From positions 24,365,501 to 24,429,500 of the forward strand of contig NC_071671.1 of NCBI RefSeq assembly GCF_028554725.1: a stretch of 64,000 nt of DNA. The letters are read 5' to 3'. The DNA comes from Zeugodacus cucurbitae (lineage: Eukaryota; Arthropoda; Insecta; Diptera; Tephritidae). The notes beneath the pieces were generated by a model. The model had not been told where the DNA came from, searched no databases, and saw only the letters and a list, made by a program, of their open reading frames with translations. A program made the translations under genes and the position numbers. Below, piece by piece: positions 45,941-60,390 of this stretch; positions within the stretch are counted from its first letter, which is position 1; each line of letters begins with the position of its first letter.

Positions 45941-47130
45941 ATCCAATTAATTTTTGAAATTTATTCTAAAGTTTGTCAATGTAAAAATATTCAAAAAGTT
46001 CAAAATCAAAATTTCAATCATATTCCAAAAATTTTAACCTCAAAATTTGACTGTATACACCACCTAGCACTCGCGCATTCCACCCAAAATCAACGCAAAT
46101 ATAATTTTTATTTATTTAATTAAGAGAAATGTCTGTACTCTTCAAGCTCTTACAATTCACTTAACTGACTTCTGGCTGAAATATTACAACAATTTATTGA
46201 TTTAAAAGTTTAATAATCGCCATAAAATAGTCATGCAGCGTTGCAGTAAACTGAATATGAATGCTAAACGTCAGAAACCGTATAAAACATGTGAGTCAAG
46301 TGTATGAGAAATGCAAAACAGCCATAAATTAAGTTATCGAAAAATAAACGAAAATTCATACGTACAATACAATTCGTAAACACATACCAGCCAAGTGCTG
46401 AGTTGTTGTTTGATTCTTTTTTTAATTTTCTTTTCGATTTATTTTGTATCTAAAATTGTTTAATAGCAAGTGCCTTCAGCAAAGTAGTGAAAGAAAACAA
46501 TGAGAATTGAAAAAAAAAAAAAATAGATTAAAATGGAAATTTCATCTATGACGCTGTTGCCAGCGCACAAATTTACGTATATAGTATATATACATACATA
46601 TATAGATATACTATATATGTACATACCTATATCTATAAAGTATAAAAATGTAGATAGGCGTGTTTCAGTGCTCCTCTGCCACTGTGTTGTATAAGTGTGT
46701 TTACGTAGCTGTTGCGTTTTATTGTACTTGAGGTGCGGGAAATGCCTTAAAAATACCGTTATTTCAGCATAAAAAGTCTGCCAGCTTCTTGCACTTACCG
46801 CTTCCAGTTTCCGATTTTGCCGGCTGAAATGACTGCAGCGGCGTTGGGCATGACGCAGCGCCGGTTGGTATGCCTAGAACACGAGTTTTGTTGTTTTTGT
46901 TTTTAAAACAATTTTTTTGTGTTTTTTTTTTTTAGTTGCGCTGAGTGATCTTTGTGGTTTTAGCACATTTTTTAGTATGTAGGTTTGGAATTTTGTTCCT
47001 CTCTACGCTGTTTTTCATTCCTATCACTTTTTATTTATTTATGCATTTTGTTTATTTTTATTTTATATTGCTTTTTGTTTGTTTTATGCGCTTTTTGGTG
47101 GGCTTTGCGAGTATTTTCTTGGTCAAATAG
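45941..47130. other. No gene seen
   Basis: Intron-like. 46575-46640 is a palindromic ATATAGTATATA / ATATACTATAT region that can fold; nothing else recognised. Confidence 0.5.
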
Positions 47131-48060
47131 CAGGTATAGAGACAAATAAAATTAAATATATAAGATATAATTTATAAATAAGTAAATATTTAATGAAAAC
47201 AAATATAAAATTTAACTTAAATTAAAATTAATATGAAAGAAATTCGTTAAAATTTATGAAAAATAAAATACATATTCGAATAAAAGTAAAAAATTAAATT
47301 AAAACTAATTAAAGAAAAAAATTTAAAATATAAAAATAAAAATAAGGAAAAAAGAAAATAGAAGTTTAGATTTCATAAAAATAAAAATAATTTTTATTTA
47401 TAATATTATTAAAAAATATACAAAAAAAAATATTAAAAAAATGGATATAAAAATTATTAATAATTAAAATAAAAATAGTAATTAATTGATAAAAAATAAA
47501 ATACATTAAAAAAAGTAATAAAGAAAAATATAAAAAATTATAAAAATATAAATTAAAAAAAAGAAATAAATTATAAATCAATGATATTATTTGAAAATTT
47601 TTAAAACATTTTTTTATTTAATTATTTTTTAAATTTGATTTTATATATAATACATTTTTTTATTAAAAAATTATATCATATATTTGAATGGGAATTTAAT
47701 ATTTTAAACATTACTAATGACAAAATGTTGTCAATCTATTGTTTGCTTTTGAGTTGTTTTCCTTATTTGTACCTCATTAAATTTTTTTCTGTTTGACAAA
47801 TGTTAATAATAAAATAGGTGTGGTATTTCTAGAAATTTTTTAATAATTAAATATACATTGAATTTTTTATAATATTTTTTTTTTTTAATTTTGCAAAATA
47901 TATTTTTTTTTAATTTTGTAAGATAATTTTTTTTTAATTTTAAAAATTTTTATACATTTTTTTTTAATATTATATTTATTTTATATTGGTTCTGTTATAT
48001 ATTTTTATTTTTTTCTATTTAAAGTTTTTTGTTTAATTTTTGCTTACCTATAATTTTTTG
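47131..48060. repeat. A-rich block switching abruptly to T-rich
   Basis: 47131-47580 is almost pure A/T with A in large excess on the plus strand. 47585-48060 has T in large excess. The two halves could pair loosely as one large hairpin. No gene. Confidence 0.6.
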
Positions 48061-51000
48061 TTATTTTTAATATTTTATCCACTTCCTTGACAACCGGTTT
48101 CCACCCATGTCCTCCATTATCGCTCATTACAAAATTAACTTCAAATTTGGCCTTACTTGCCACTCATTCACTGGTGAATGATTGCCTCCTGCATTTTATC
48201 TGCTCACTATATAGTAACCAAAGTAAGTGGAAGGAAAATTAAAAGTAAAATGAGCGTATAAATAAGTAATACTGCTAAGAACTCATTCATTGTGCATTTC
48301 TCATTATTTTTATTCACATACAATTTTTATACGAATTACAACTTAATATTTTCCACCAACTTTTCAATATGCGCATTTGGCTATTTGACTGAGGAGATAC
48401 AAGAGTGAAGGATGTTGTGGATGAGCGAGGCGATTGGCTGCGCTCGAAAATTGCCACTTTTCAATTATTTGCGTTTGCCATTGTTATAGTTTGGTAATCA
48501 ATAAAGCTACACATGCAACCTCCCTCACTCCTCCCGCACCACGACCAGAACTCCACACAAACTACCGCCTGCCATTCAATGGTTCGTACGCTGGAGTCCC
48601 TGATTTTCATTAAGTCCTTTTTCATTGGTTTTCCAATTTGCGCATTGCCGCCTCTAAAACTCAATATTTTCTCAGTTCCCCCTTTCTCTCTACTTTTTCC
48701 TGGCTTGCCAATTTCTATGCATATTTCTCGCTTTCATATGAATTCTTAATAATTTCGCGCATCTTTGCTTTGCTTGAATGATTTATTTTAAGTTTTTTCG
48801 AATATTTTTTTCTTAATATTTTTCGCTTTCTTGTATTTCGTGACGAATTAGGCCATAGCTACTTTTGTATTTTTAACAATGCCAGATTTGCGCCGCTTCT
48901 CACACACTCTCTCTCTTCTTGCCTCTGCTGGTTGCTTCGTGCTTTCTACGCTGCCTTAGTCCTTATCAAAGATGCCTATTTCTTTTTGATATGCCGTAAA
49001 ACGTGTGGGTGACGACGCGGCGCCCTGCTTGTTATTCATCCATTCATTCATTCAATCGTTTAACTATTCAGCCGAGTTCGTTCGCTGGGGCTGCACTCAT
49101 TGTTGCTCGACAAGTGTTGTCGAGGCTTTGGCATCTTAATTTGAATTCGAATCCTTGAACAGCATTCGAATTACCAATTGTTGCTTGCGTTTCCATGCAA
49201 TGAGAATCGTCATGAATATGCTATTTGGTGGGCGGTAATGTGCTGCATATTGATTCGTGCTATTTTCCAAAGCGTAGAGTCGCATTTTTCGGTTAGATTT
49301 TTTTAAGGATACAGCAAAAGGTTCAAATACATGCAAATATTAAGGAGACTTTTCGCATCAATTCATCTCTTAATATTTGTAAGACTATCGTTTCAGGTTT
49401 ACTCATTCTGATACTTTTCAAATAGAGACCTTCTATTCATTAATCATATAGTCCTGTTTTGTCTCTCGGAGTGCGTTTCTTTATTGTCTAGTCTAAACCT
49501 TCTCCCAAATTCAGATAATCTCTATCATTTGGCATCGTTCAATCTCGTCTTATTTCAATTCTCCTTCTTTCTGATACATCTCATCTCATCTGATTCTATC
49601 TCGTTTTATCTCAACTTATCACATCTTTTCTCATTTTATTATATCTAACCTTATATCATCTTATCTCATATTAGACCTCATATCATCTCATTCAACTTAT
49701 ATTGTATTTCTTCATAAGTTATCCAAGGTCCAGTCCACGAAACGATACATCATTCTGGTCGAAAATAAAATTAGCTAGAAAATACCGGACCGTTCTGAAA
49801 ATATGTTTCCGAAGACTGTACATATACTGATTTTCGATTATTTTTAGCTGAGTTTATTCTTAACATCTAAAATCCTTATTCTGTCAGTAATGTAAGAGGA
49901 ATATCCTTTAAAGGTTAACTTGAAAGAGATCGATGTCTGTCGTAGTTTTACCACTCACTTCTTAAGCCTTGAGATATATTTTTTAGCTGTTTCTTTTAAT
50001 TCAATCATGCTTTAAACTTTCTATTCAGTTTCGGTAGTGATCTCCAGAAACACATTCTCAAATATACTGCTCATAAGTAAGATATCGATTCTTAGATGAT
50101 GGATCATTATTTATTATGTATTATCTTAAGTGATCATAATTTATCAAGATCTGATTTTAGAGGTCTTCAAAGTGTAATAAAGATTAATAAGTATGGTTTC
50201 TCCAAAAAATGATAATGTTCGCAATTTGGGTTGACGATCGCAAGTGATCATGGATGATGGAGTTCGTTTTTGTGATTAGTCGAGAAACACAACAGGTGGA
50301 ATGAATTATAGATAAGATTTAAACGAGGTTTAATCGTTTTGATTTTAATATATAATATTTATTATTTTATTCACTATTAGTCACGATTACAAGGAAATTG
50401 ATCTTAAATTATTGTGAATGAAAGAGAACGATTTCCAGAATCATATAAGTAAATCATTATAGATTATAGAAAAATTTAAATAAGCTCTTCGAACTCTTCA
50501 GTGATTTTAAATGATCGATCAAACTTTTTTAGATTTCCTTAGAGTGGAAATACAGGGTGGCGTGCGGTTTTCATAAAATTTGAATTTCGAAATTGTAGTG
50601 AAAGAAATTCTCAGGTTTTTTTCTAATTACTTTGCTTCTGCTTTAAAAGCTATAAAGATTTTAAGCGTTTGTGTTTTTGCATTTTCTTCATTTCATTTCA
50701 TATAACCATTTGACACTCCATGGCTTGCTGGCTCGTAAAAAGTGAATTATTCTTTATTTATGCTCAAATTCAATGCCATCAAAGAGCACAGTTAGATGCC
50801 GTAATATACATACTGACGTGCATATATATATTATTTAAGTGTCGCATGTCCATGGACAATTTCTGCGGAACTCAGCAAAACGAGTTGTGGCTGAATAAGT
50901 GCTGACACCGAATGAGACAACACATGGTCATCGAACTGAGTGCCAACAGTCGTAACATACATATATATGTATCTAAAAACAAGCTTATATAACAGTAGAT

Positions 51001-51830
51001 AGCTAACATTAGAGACGTGGCTAAAATTTTAATGTCAGAAAAATGAAGAAGTCCAGAAACAAAAAAATAAAAATTGGTCTCAAATATTATATTAGAAACT
51101 TTCTGCTACAACGCGCTGCTGGGAGTGTACACAGTACATCTGCGGGGATGTGGGGGTTATGTCAGTTTGTGTGCGTTATAACACAAATTATGACATCAAG
51201 CAATGTATAACTTTACAATACAATGTCCGTCCAACGGCTGAGTTCAGTACGGTTCAGTTGACAGCAGGGATTGCCTTTGGCCGGCTGACACTCTTCTACT
51301 CATCAGCTGATGGGGTTCAATGAGTTGGTGGCGTTTGTGCAGTTGTCAGCGTAAAAAGCAGACAGGTTAAAAGAAATGAGGCTAAATATATAATGGAATA
51401 ATATGAGTGTGTATGTATGTCTGTATATAAAATATGTGTGGAGTACAGGCACATGTGAGCATGATGGATTTCGGTGATTTTTTTGTCTGCATTTGTGAGC
51501 ATTGCGTGCGAGTACACGTGTAGATTGGTATTTATTTATACATATATGTATACATATGTATTTAAATGTGTATAAATCCTCCGCTTTGTAAATGCTTACT
51601 CGGCATTGCGCGCCTTTCTGCTTTCGCCATTCAATATACACACATACATTTCTATACATATGTGCGTGTGCTTGTGCGCCTGAAAGTTGGCCGTGGCAGC
51701 GTTGTGTGATGGATGCCTTTAATGCGTAATAAGAAGCGTTGAAAAACGTGTTGAACATTTCAAGTGTTTTGTTGGTGGTAATTGAGAGAATTTCTTTATT
51801 TTTTTGGTATTTTTTTATTCAGTGGAAACG
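48061..51830. other. No gene seen; degenerate TCTCATC repeat
   Basis: Intron-like. 49560-49690 is a degenerate (TCTCATCTTATC)-type pyrimidine-rich simple repeat. 48880-49120 is G+C-richer with CTCTCTC motifs. No supported ORF; the 151-codon frame at 51303-51758 (minus) is built on microsatellite-like TACATATGTA text. Confidence 0.5.
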
Positions 51831-52870
51831 AGCATATGCGTGCATGGAAAAAGTAGAATTAAAATAGAATTGAAAAAATAAATATGAATGAAAAAATAAA
51901 TGAAATGAAGCGCAAAGAAAAGTTTGGTAAATTAAAATGAAATTGGAAAAACAAAACTAAGTTGAGGATTTTAATTAAATCATTAAAAGGAAATTAGGTA
52001 AAAAATAGCACAAATAAGGATAAATTATATACAGAATATAACTAAAAATTAAAAAAAAAAAAAAAATTATTTAATAAAAAATGTATAAAAAAATAGATTC
52101 AAATGGTTTTATAAAAAATTGATAACTTTTTGAAAAAAAAAACAATATAAATTAAAGAATAAATAATAAAATAAAAAAAAATAATATTCATCACAAAAAA
52201 TTATTAATAATAAATATAAAAAGAGTAAAACATTTTCATGAAAATGTATGAAATAATTTAATATCAAATATAATATAATTTTTTTATAAAATATCAGTAA
52301 AAATTAAATCAATTACATAATTAAAATTATAATAATGAGAAAAAAAAACAAATCGAAAATCAAAAACGTATACTATTAAAATTTTTATTGATTAAAAATA
52401 AATAAAAATATATATAGTGAATATAAAAATATTAATTGGAAAATAAGATGAAAAGTCAAAAATTCAAATTAAAACGAATTGAAGAAATATGAAAATATGA
52501 AAAAATAAAAAAACTTATAAAAAAATTAAAACAAATATTATAAAAAAATAATAACAGGAATTAATAAATAAATACAATAAAACACAAAATGTAAATTTAA
52601 TACACGAAAAAGCAGAAATAATACATACATTCGTACAAATGCCTATTAAATAAAACTTTTTATAAAATAAATAAAAATCAAAAGTTTGAAGAATTAAATA
52701 AAAGTTATTTTTAATGTTTTTACAAAAATAATTAAATTGTGTTATGTAATATTAATGATATTGATTGAAATATCAATAAAAATTAAATGAACTTATACAA
52801 AAATGGGATTAAATATAGTGAACAGTTTTTAAATAAAATATGTATATAAAATATTGCCGACATATGGCAA
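51831..52870. repeat. A-rich low-complexity block
   Basis: About 1 kb almost only A and T, with A in excess on the plus strand (AAAAAATAAAAAA-type text). No gene. Confidence 0.6.
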
Positions 52871-55800
52871 TACTTTTATCAGAATTCTGATTGGACACGG
52901 GGTCTAAATTAAAGCATAATCATAACACCTTTACTAGATAATTTTCTTATGACTGTTCAACACTGAGTAATTTAGACCTTGTTTAAAAGTGTTTATTTAC
53001 AATCATGTCAAAGTATATACATATGTATAACTTGGAAACAATAACAACAAATACATTGATATCTTATAGAAATCATTATCGCCCATATAGAGACCTGTTT
53101 GCATTATGTTGAAAAGGTTTATGTGATATTCCGGCTAAAATAATGTCAGCTTACGAAAGCGTCGACGATATAATATAAATAATAAAAAAATAACTGTTAA
53201 TCATTATTTTATATTTGAATGAAGTTGTTCTTAACAAATAATATTAAATTTTATAATTTGAAAGGCAACAATTAGCATGCGTGTCGAGCATATTTCCAGA
53301 GAAATGCCGCGTCAGCAAAATAATAATATATTTTATGCTGTTCATATGTATGTATATAAATGCATAAACACTTTTATTTATTTATTTACATGTTTTTTTC
53401 GACTTGCCTGCCTATTCTGCCGTGTAATTAATTTAATTGTGAATGTATTTATGTGCAGACATGTAAATATGTATATTTGTATATATTTATGTATAACATA
53501 TAACCTTAAAAGTAAGCAGACCACCAGCACTTTCAACATGTATGCTACAATCTACGCAACAACAAATCCAATTTGCCGCTCTCACTCACTCCTTGTGAAT
53601 ACTACTAACCCGCGCCTCTGTGTCGCATCCCACTCGTCGGTGTACTCGGTACAGTTCATGTAATCATTCTCGCACGTAATGGCACTGAAAAACAAATTAA
53701 ACAAAAGCCAAGACAAATTAGAGCAGAATAAATAATATATACATTTATTATGCTTGTATGTATGGGCTTTTTTCCAGGGCAAAATAAACAAAAAAAATCG
53801 CATGCGATATATTTGTATGTGCGTATGCGTGTGTGCGGCACGAACGCAAATGACGAAACTTTCCAGCTCGCCAGCAAAGGTCAAAAGGCGCGCTCACATA
53901 GTTAGTCTCCTGTATATAATATACCTACATATGTGTGTGCGTGTCGCTCAGTTGAAGCCTGTCAGAAAGTTTTAGTGGCGAACTTTTTACTCTCGTATGG
54001 ATAATCATTATTCCGAAATGTCAACAAAGTTTAGCCCGTGTGTCGTAGGTGTAGTTGAGAGTGCAAAGTTTGACTGTTTGCTGCTTGCCGCTTGCCTCAG
54101 AAATACGGAAATACGTGTGGCAAGCGGAAATATAAATTTGTTTATTTCCTTTATTTCATTATTATTTCATATACTTCTATGTTTTTATTATTAATTTTCT
54201 TTCGTTTTTTGTTTTTCTTTTCTCTTCTTCGTGTGTAATTGGCGAAAATGTGGAAATGAAAGTTGTTCGGTGATGACTAAAACGTGTCACTAATAGTTTA
54301 TGTGGTGCAATAATGGTAGTATTACTGGAGTTAGATTGAAAAACTGATTACTTTCTGGAGCATACATAAAAAGGTGGTTAAAGGTCTCTGCTCGAAAAGA
54401 GGTGACATATATATCTGGAAGGAAATTCAATGTCGACTCATCACTGAAATTATTTCGACTCATCTTTTGACCGACCTCGGTGGGCGGTGGTATCTCTCTT
54501 ATGTTTATTCTATCTCTGTTTAAATATTTCGTATAATATAATTTTCACCCTCATCATGATTTCATACATATTTGCATGATTCGTCAATGTTGTCTCATAT
54601 CTTGGAAACAATACTAGCAAATCGATTCATCTCTTCTAGTAATCAATGTCAACACATACAGTACTTTTTCCGGAAACCGGAAAAAGTTGGGTGATCTACC
54701 GTCTTCAGAAACCTTAGCTTTCAAAAGTGTCGCCAAACCATTACTATAAAACTGAAGACTCTAAAACATCAACCAAATAATCATATTTGATAGACCTAAG
54801 GGCTCAAATTCCACTAAAATATTATTTGGAGACCCGAACATAGAACCTAAAAAAACTGGTTTATAGTGTATTTCTTACTTATATGCAGTTCTGAGAGTTT
54901 CTTACTACTACGAAAAGGCTTTAAGGCAGTAGCTTACTAATAATGTCTTCTTCAAGATTTAAGAATTTTTCAAGGCATTCCTTCCTCAAATCCTTCAAAT
55001 CCACTTCTATAGTATATTTATGTAGCTCACTTCCTCAAATTTCTTTACATAGTTAAAATAATTAAAACACTAAATGAAATAACCAAATTTTAATTAAATT
55101 GTCACTGCATTTGCAAGACACTTCTCATTTGTTTAATAACTTTCTGTACGCTATTATAAGTGTATTAACGAGTTGCTGGCAACTTCAAGAACCTTTCTGC
55201 TTCATTTGTTTGCCAATGTGGACTTTTCTCTTCATTTCACTCATATTCTAACTATATTTTATATTTCCTTTATTGATTTTCCGACGTCCCACCGCTGAAA
55301 GCGTGTATTTGGTATCTTTAAGTTTGAGAATTTTTGCATCCCTACTAGTATTACTTCGTCTTTTCGAGCGTTATTATTTTCTTAGCACTTCACTTTTCTT
55401 TGCTGCACTTTGTTTTGAAGTGCTTCATCGAAAACGTTCGCTGTGGAAATGGGGCTTTTGACCAATTTTCTTTAGACTTCTCAGGCTGATTGTCGAGTAG
55501 TCTCCATACGAGAGTGGGTGAAGCAATATTGGTTAGGTGAAAATTGTGATTTCAAGCTTTGACCAAGTGAAAGCTCTGGCTCAGTTTAATGTTTTTTCTA
55601 TATATTTCAAGTTCAAGTAGGACTACAATTCATAATTTTTGATAAATCTTTTGATTTTAACTGTGATTCATTTCTATTAAAATTTTATAGATATGTTACA
55701 TATAAAGAATTATCGATTATTTTGTCAAAAAATTGTCGATAAATAAATATTATTTATAAAAAAAATGTGTATCGCAACTGATCATTTTGTGTGTACTGAT

Positions 55801-57170
55801 CACAAATACAATTTGGACTTCCTAAAAGCTTCTAATTTTATACTTTTTCGGTATTTTCTCAAAAATTGCCTCAAAACTAACGGCATCTTAACGTAATATT
55901 CAGTTCGATATTGAAAACTAACTACCAAAAGATGATCAATAAATGTAAATTAAATGTGATCGATAAAAATCTGATATATCGATTTTAAAAACTTGTTACT
56001 TTTTCCAACATGTTGGCCTTTTAAGAGAACTGCATTCAAATATTGCTGCGAAAAATATTTTAAAACAACTATGCAGTATCGAATTCTTACCGATGAAAGT
56101 AAGATAAATGTGATCGATATAAACGTTCAATCCGTTTATGAGCTTTTAAAAAAAAATTGCTTGAACGCTTGACAATTGGAAAAAATACATTGAAAAATGT
56201 CGAATTAGAGAGCTTTATAACCTACCCTCGTATTTCTCCAACTGCGCCACACACGCTTTTTCTGCAACCGACAGTTATCGAATTGATTTTTTACGCCATT
56301 TATGTCTTCCTATTCCAATTGTCTTCCAAGTAATTTTAATAAACCCGAAAATATTTTTTAATTATTGCCAGCATTGCAATAACTACAGAAAGTTATTTCA
56401 ACATTTATTTGCCAGCTAAATTGGAAGAAAAACAGTCAAAAATATGGAAAAGCAATAAATATCTGCATGCAACTGTTAATTATGTGTAAGTGTAAGATTA
56501 AAATGCCAAATGCTGAGTAGGAAATTATAAAAATGCAATTTTAAATAATTACTTTGAATTTTCGGTTTTTATTTCCTCATTATTGTTTTTGTTGCAACTG
56601 TTTGGCTGCTGGGAAATTTTTACACATTTTTCTTCGCTGTTTTCCAACTCAATACTTAGTATGGTTGTGTATTTGTTTTTGTTAGGAATACATATGTATG
56701 TACATTTAATCAACAGTTAGACAATAAAGACGTCTTCCGAAAGCGTCATAATTGGCCAATAAAATGCCGGGTATTTAAAATCTGTTTTGGTTGGCTGAAT
56801 GTGAATTGAAATGTATGGTCCAATGTGCTATAGAGCTCTAAGTGTTTGTGTGCATTTTCGTACAGATTTTGCCGTAAATATTGAAAGCTGTAAATACTAC
56901 TTGTAAATATTTATTTCGACATATTAGAATTTCAATGTTACAATATTTTAATGATATTTATATTAGATGTTATCGCGAGCATGTTTTAATTAGCTTTCAG
57001 GCAGCAATCTGTTTCTCATCAATAAATGCAACATTGTGTGCAGAATTTAGTTGATTTAGGTACATTATAGACAGCGCTAATAATTCTGCAGTTATTATAG
57101 ATAAACATATTGAATTTTCAGCGTAGCTTTTATGGGTTTCAACCTTTATCACATAATAGTTCTAAATATA
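52871..57170. other. No gene seen
   Basis: Intron-like sequence; several short frames (for example 53277-53663 plus) lack domains and are rich in Tyr/Ile/Cys from TATGTA-type repeats. Nothing else recognised. Confidence 0.5.
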
Positions 57171-58060
57171 TTTAAAAAAGTCTGCGGTATAATCTCAAAG
57201 TCAATTTCTTAAAAAGCATTCACAAGTTTAACAGCAAAAGCTTTCAAAAAAACTTGAAAATAGTTTTCCGAAGAATTTAATATATTTCACATTACTATTA
57301 CTAAGTACTCGTATTAATAAAAAATATACATAGGACATAAGACCTCAAAAGCTTTCCAAAATCACTAGTTTAAGCTTCCACCAAAGCTTTTCATTAATTT
57401 TCAAATATTTCAACATTGTTTTAGATGATTTTTTAGGGCCTTTATAAAAATAAAAAGTTTTAGACTGAAACTTCAAAATTGCTTATGTATATCATAAGCA
57501 AGTAAATTCATAAAAAATGTTTAACAACTGTCAAACAAGTCATTTACGAGCTTTCAAAAACTTTTAAAAGAGCTTTCAAAAAATTATAATTAATTTTTTT
57601 GAAATAAAATTAATATCAATAGAGTGTATGACTCACAGTTTTAAAAGCTTTAATAAAGATGTCCGCTCCTCAACTGAGTACATCATATGCAGCGAAAGTT
57701 TAATTAGTAACATTTTTGCTGTGCTTTTTGTGAGATATTCATGTCGCTCAATAAATTTTCCTGTATTTCACAAAAAACAAACAGCTTTCATAAATTTCTG
57801 TCCTAGAGCTTTCATTATAAATTTGTCAGTGCTTCAGAAAATTCTTATTAAGCACCTTCAAAAGCTTTAAGTTATACTTCCATACAAGCTTTTCAAAGCT
57901 TGCATAAAAATTTGTGCCAGAGCTTTCGCTAAAAATTGTTCCGTTCTTCAAAGATAGTTTATTAGGACCTACAAAAGCTTTCGCAAGAGCTTTTAAGTTT
58001 CTTCAAGCGCTTATTTCATTTTTCAAAAGCTTTTACTCTAATCATTATCACAGAAATCTG
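57171..58060. repeat. Diverged array of AAAGCTTT-containing units, period about 114 bp
   Basis: CAGCTTTCATAAATTTCTGT plus CCTAGAGCTTTC (57782 onward) is repeated as AAGCTTGCATAAAAATTTGT plus GCCAGAGCTTTC (57896 onward), 114 bp later. More diverged AAGCTTTC/AAAAGCTTT motifs extend from about 57220 to 58035. No coding capacity. Confidence 0.6.
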
Positions 58061-59395
58061 TATTGAATGATTGAGAAATTTTTCAACAAAGTACCATGAC
58101 GCGTTTCCTCACTTAGTGCAGCTATTTAAGTAAATGGGTTAATAACTGTCATCTGTAACCCAAATAGCTAACAATAAACCCCGCGCTAAATCTTTTAAGT
58201 TGAATCTTTTCACAAGACGCGCTACATTAACTGCAAGTGAAACGAATTTTTCGGAGCAAGAAGTGGAAAATAGCGTTTGATAGACGGCATTGGAAACATT
58301 TTAAGCACAGAAAAAATGGCATAGCTGCCTGCAATGACACACCCTCAGACATTGTATATATGTACATATGTACATGCTTAGTAATAGTCAAAAAAGCCCT
58401 CCAGCTCTATTGGGCCTAACATTTTTCACAGTGTTACCGCTATATATGTATATGTATGTCTGTATATAGCGGATTGTATATTCATATGTATGTATGTATA
58501 GACCATTTTGTAAGTGGCGCATTGTAGTGTAACTATCGCGTCTGAAAATATCGTGTTGGCTTAGCTAAACTTGTAGCTCCAGATATCGCATTTAAATGAC
58601 ATAGAATGTACGTACATATGTATGTGTGTATATTATGTGTGTGTTAAATGACATACCTCCGTGCCAAGTTAAATGCGCTCATTACGCTTTAAACGCGTTT
58701 TAACCGTAATTAAACGACTTTTCATGCGACATACAAGTGCTTTATATACTCACATACATATACATACTTCAAGTTTTTTACACACAAATGTACTTTGCCA
58801 CCACCACCAAAAGCACCATATCTGACAGCTAGCTTAGATATGTATACATATAGACGACGATTGTTACATTGTTAACACACGCTTTTGCAATAGCTGGCGC
58901 CCGCATACTTTGCTCTAGTACTATTGCTATTGTTGTTGTTGTTGTCCTCATTGTTGTCTCATTATACAGGTGCAAAATTGTTGCAGAGCAATCACGAACG
59001 TTGTGTTACTTTGTAACACTAGCGATTTTCATTCGCCTGCAATATATACACACAAACCATGTATGTATGCTTGTATGTATATGCTCGTAAGTACTTATGT
59101 ACTCTAGATTGTGCGAAAATCAATTATAGCGCGTCTTAAATAGCCAAATTACCGATTTGAAGCTTTGAGTTGTGCATTTCGAATGTTTGTATGCCGGCTT
59201 CTATGTAGATATGTATGCCTTTGAAAGTCTAATTTGACTCATTTTGCATACGAGATCTCATATAGTGGAGCTATAATGACTTCTCATTTAAAGAAAGCTC
59301 ATTTTCCTGTTAAAAGTTCTGAATGTAGGCCTTCAAATTATGTCAGCGAATAAAAAAGAAAGTTTTCTTAAGTGGCAATATAGAATTGTAGATTT
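58061..59395. other. No gene seen
   Basis: Intron-like with many TACATATGTA-type strings and a GTTGTTGTTGTTGTTG run at about 58932-58947. Confidence 0.5.
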
Positions 59396-60390
59396 TTTTC
59401 AACCCTATGTCGTTGTTGGTAACCCTATAAAAAATTATGAGCTTTTGTTGGCAAACCTACTCCGCAAACACAATATAAAATAAAATAACATCATTGTGAA
59501 TTTTTGGTATTAAAAATTATTGGTAATCCTATACAAAATTATGAGATTTAATTGGCAATCCTAGCAGAAAATAAAATAAAATAATTAATACACATTCATA
59601 CGATTTTTAGAAACGTTTTTGTGCTTCATTACAAGTTATGTGGCAACCGTATTTACCAAATTTCTTTAAACAAATTAATATTTAGGTAGAACATTCAGTA
59701 GAGATATATATTCTTTAACTGTTTGTAGAACTTTTGAAACTTAAAAAAAAGCGATTGCAACTCTGGAAAATATTCGTGTTACTAGTCATATTTTTCCTTG
59801 TTTCATAAGAACCATTTGCTGCAGGTTTTATGCACTATTTCCATAAACATTTGTGTATTGATTAAAATATTTCAGTATTTAATTTTTCGAAATCTTCTGG
59901 CAACCCTTTTTTCTTAAACGTAGTATAAATTGAAATTGAAACTGAAATTTTCTTATATAACAAAAAATTCAACTTAATTTTGATTACATTATTTTAATAT
60001 AAATGTGTTGGCAACTCTATCTGCATAAAAAAATTAATATTTTCTGTTAACAATTTATTTGATATCAAGTTGGTCATATATGTACATATCTGCACATTTT
60101 ACTATCATAATATATTATTTTAGGTGTTATTTAAAAACTAAAAAATATCAATGGCAACCCTTTTAAAAATTTATTGTTAAAATACTAAAAAAAAAATCCT
60201 ACAATATTTAAATACTCTTTTACATACAAAATGTAAATTAATTAAAGAAATTAAAATAAGAAATAAAATAGTTGGCAACCCTATTCAAAATTGAACTTAA
60301 AATGTAACGAAAATTATATAAATATTATACAAAATATAAATTAACTCCAAATTTACAATGTTACGATAAAATAGATGGCAACCCTATCCA
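59396..60390 (+). repeat. Array of about 12 TTGGCAACCCTAT-like motifs
   Basis: Variants of TTGGCAACCCTAT occur near 59400, 59416, 59448, 59520, 59551, 59640, 59753, 59898, 60008, 60151, 60271 and 60374, all on the same strand. They are often followed by an AAAATT-like tail and preceded by AAATAAAATA. Between them the sequence is A+T-rich and poorly conserved. From 59640 the spacing is about 100-145 bp. It may be a decayed tandem repeat whose only G+C-rich block stands out, or an array of protein-binding sites. Confidence 0.65.

Noticed and set aside
51303..51758. 151-codon minus-strand frame
   Set aside because: Repeats of Tyr/Thr/His from ACATATGTA microsatellite-like sequence; no domain.
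53277..53663. 128-codon plus-strand frame
   Set aside because: Built from TATGTATATA-type repeats (Tyr/Ile/Cys-rich); no domain.
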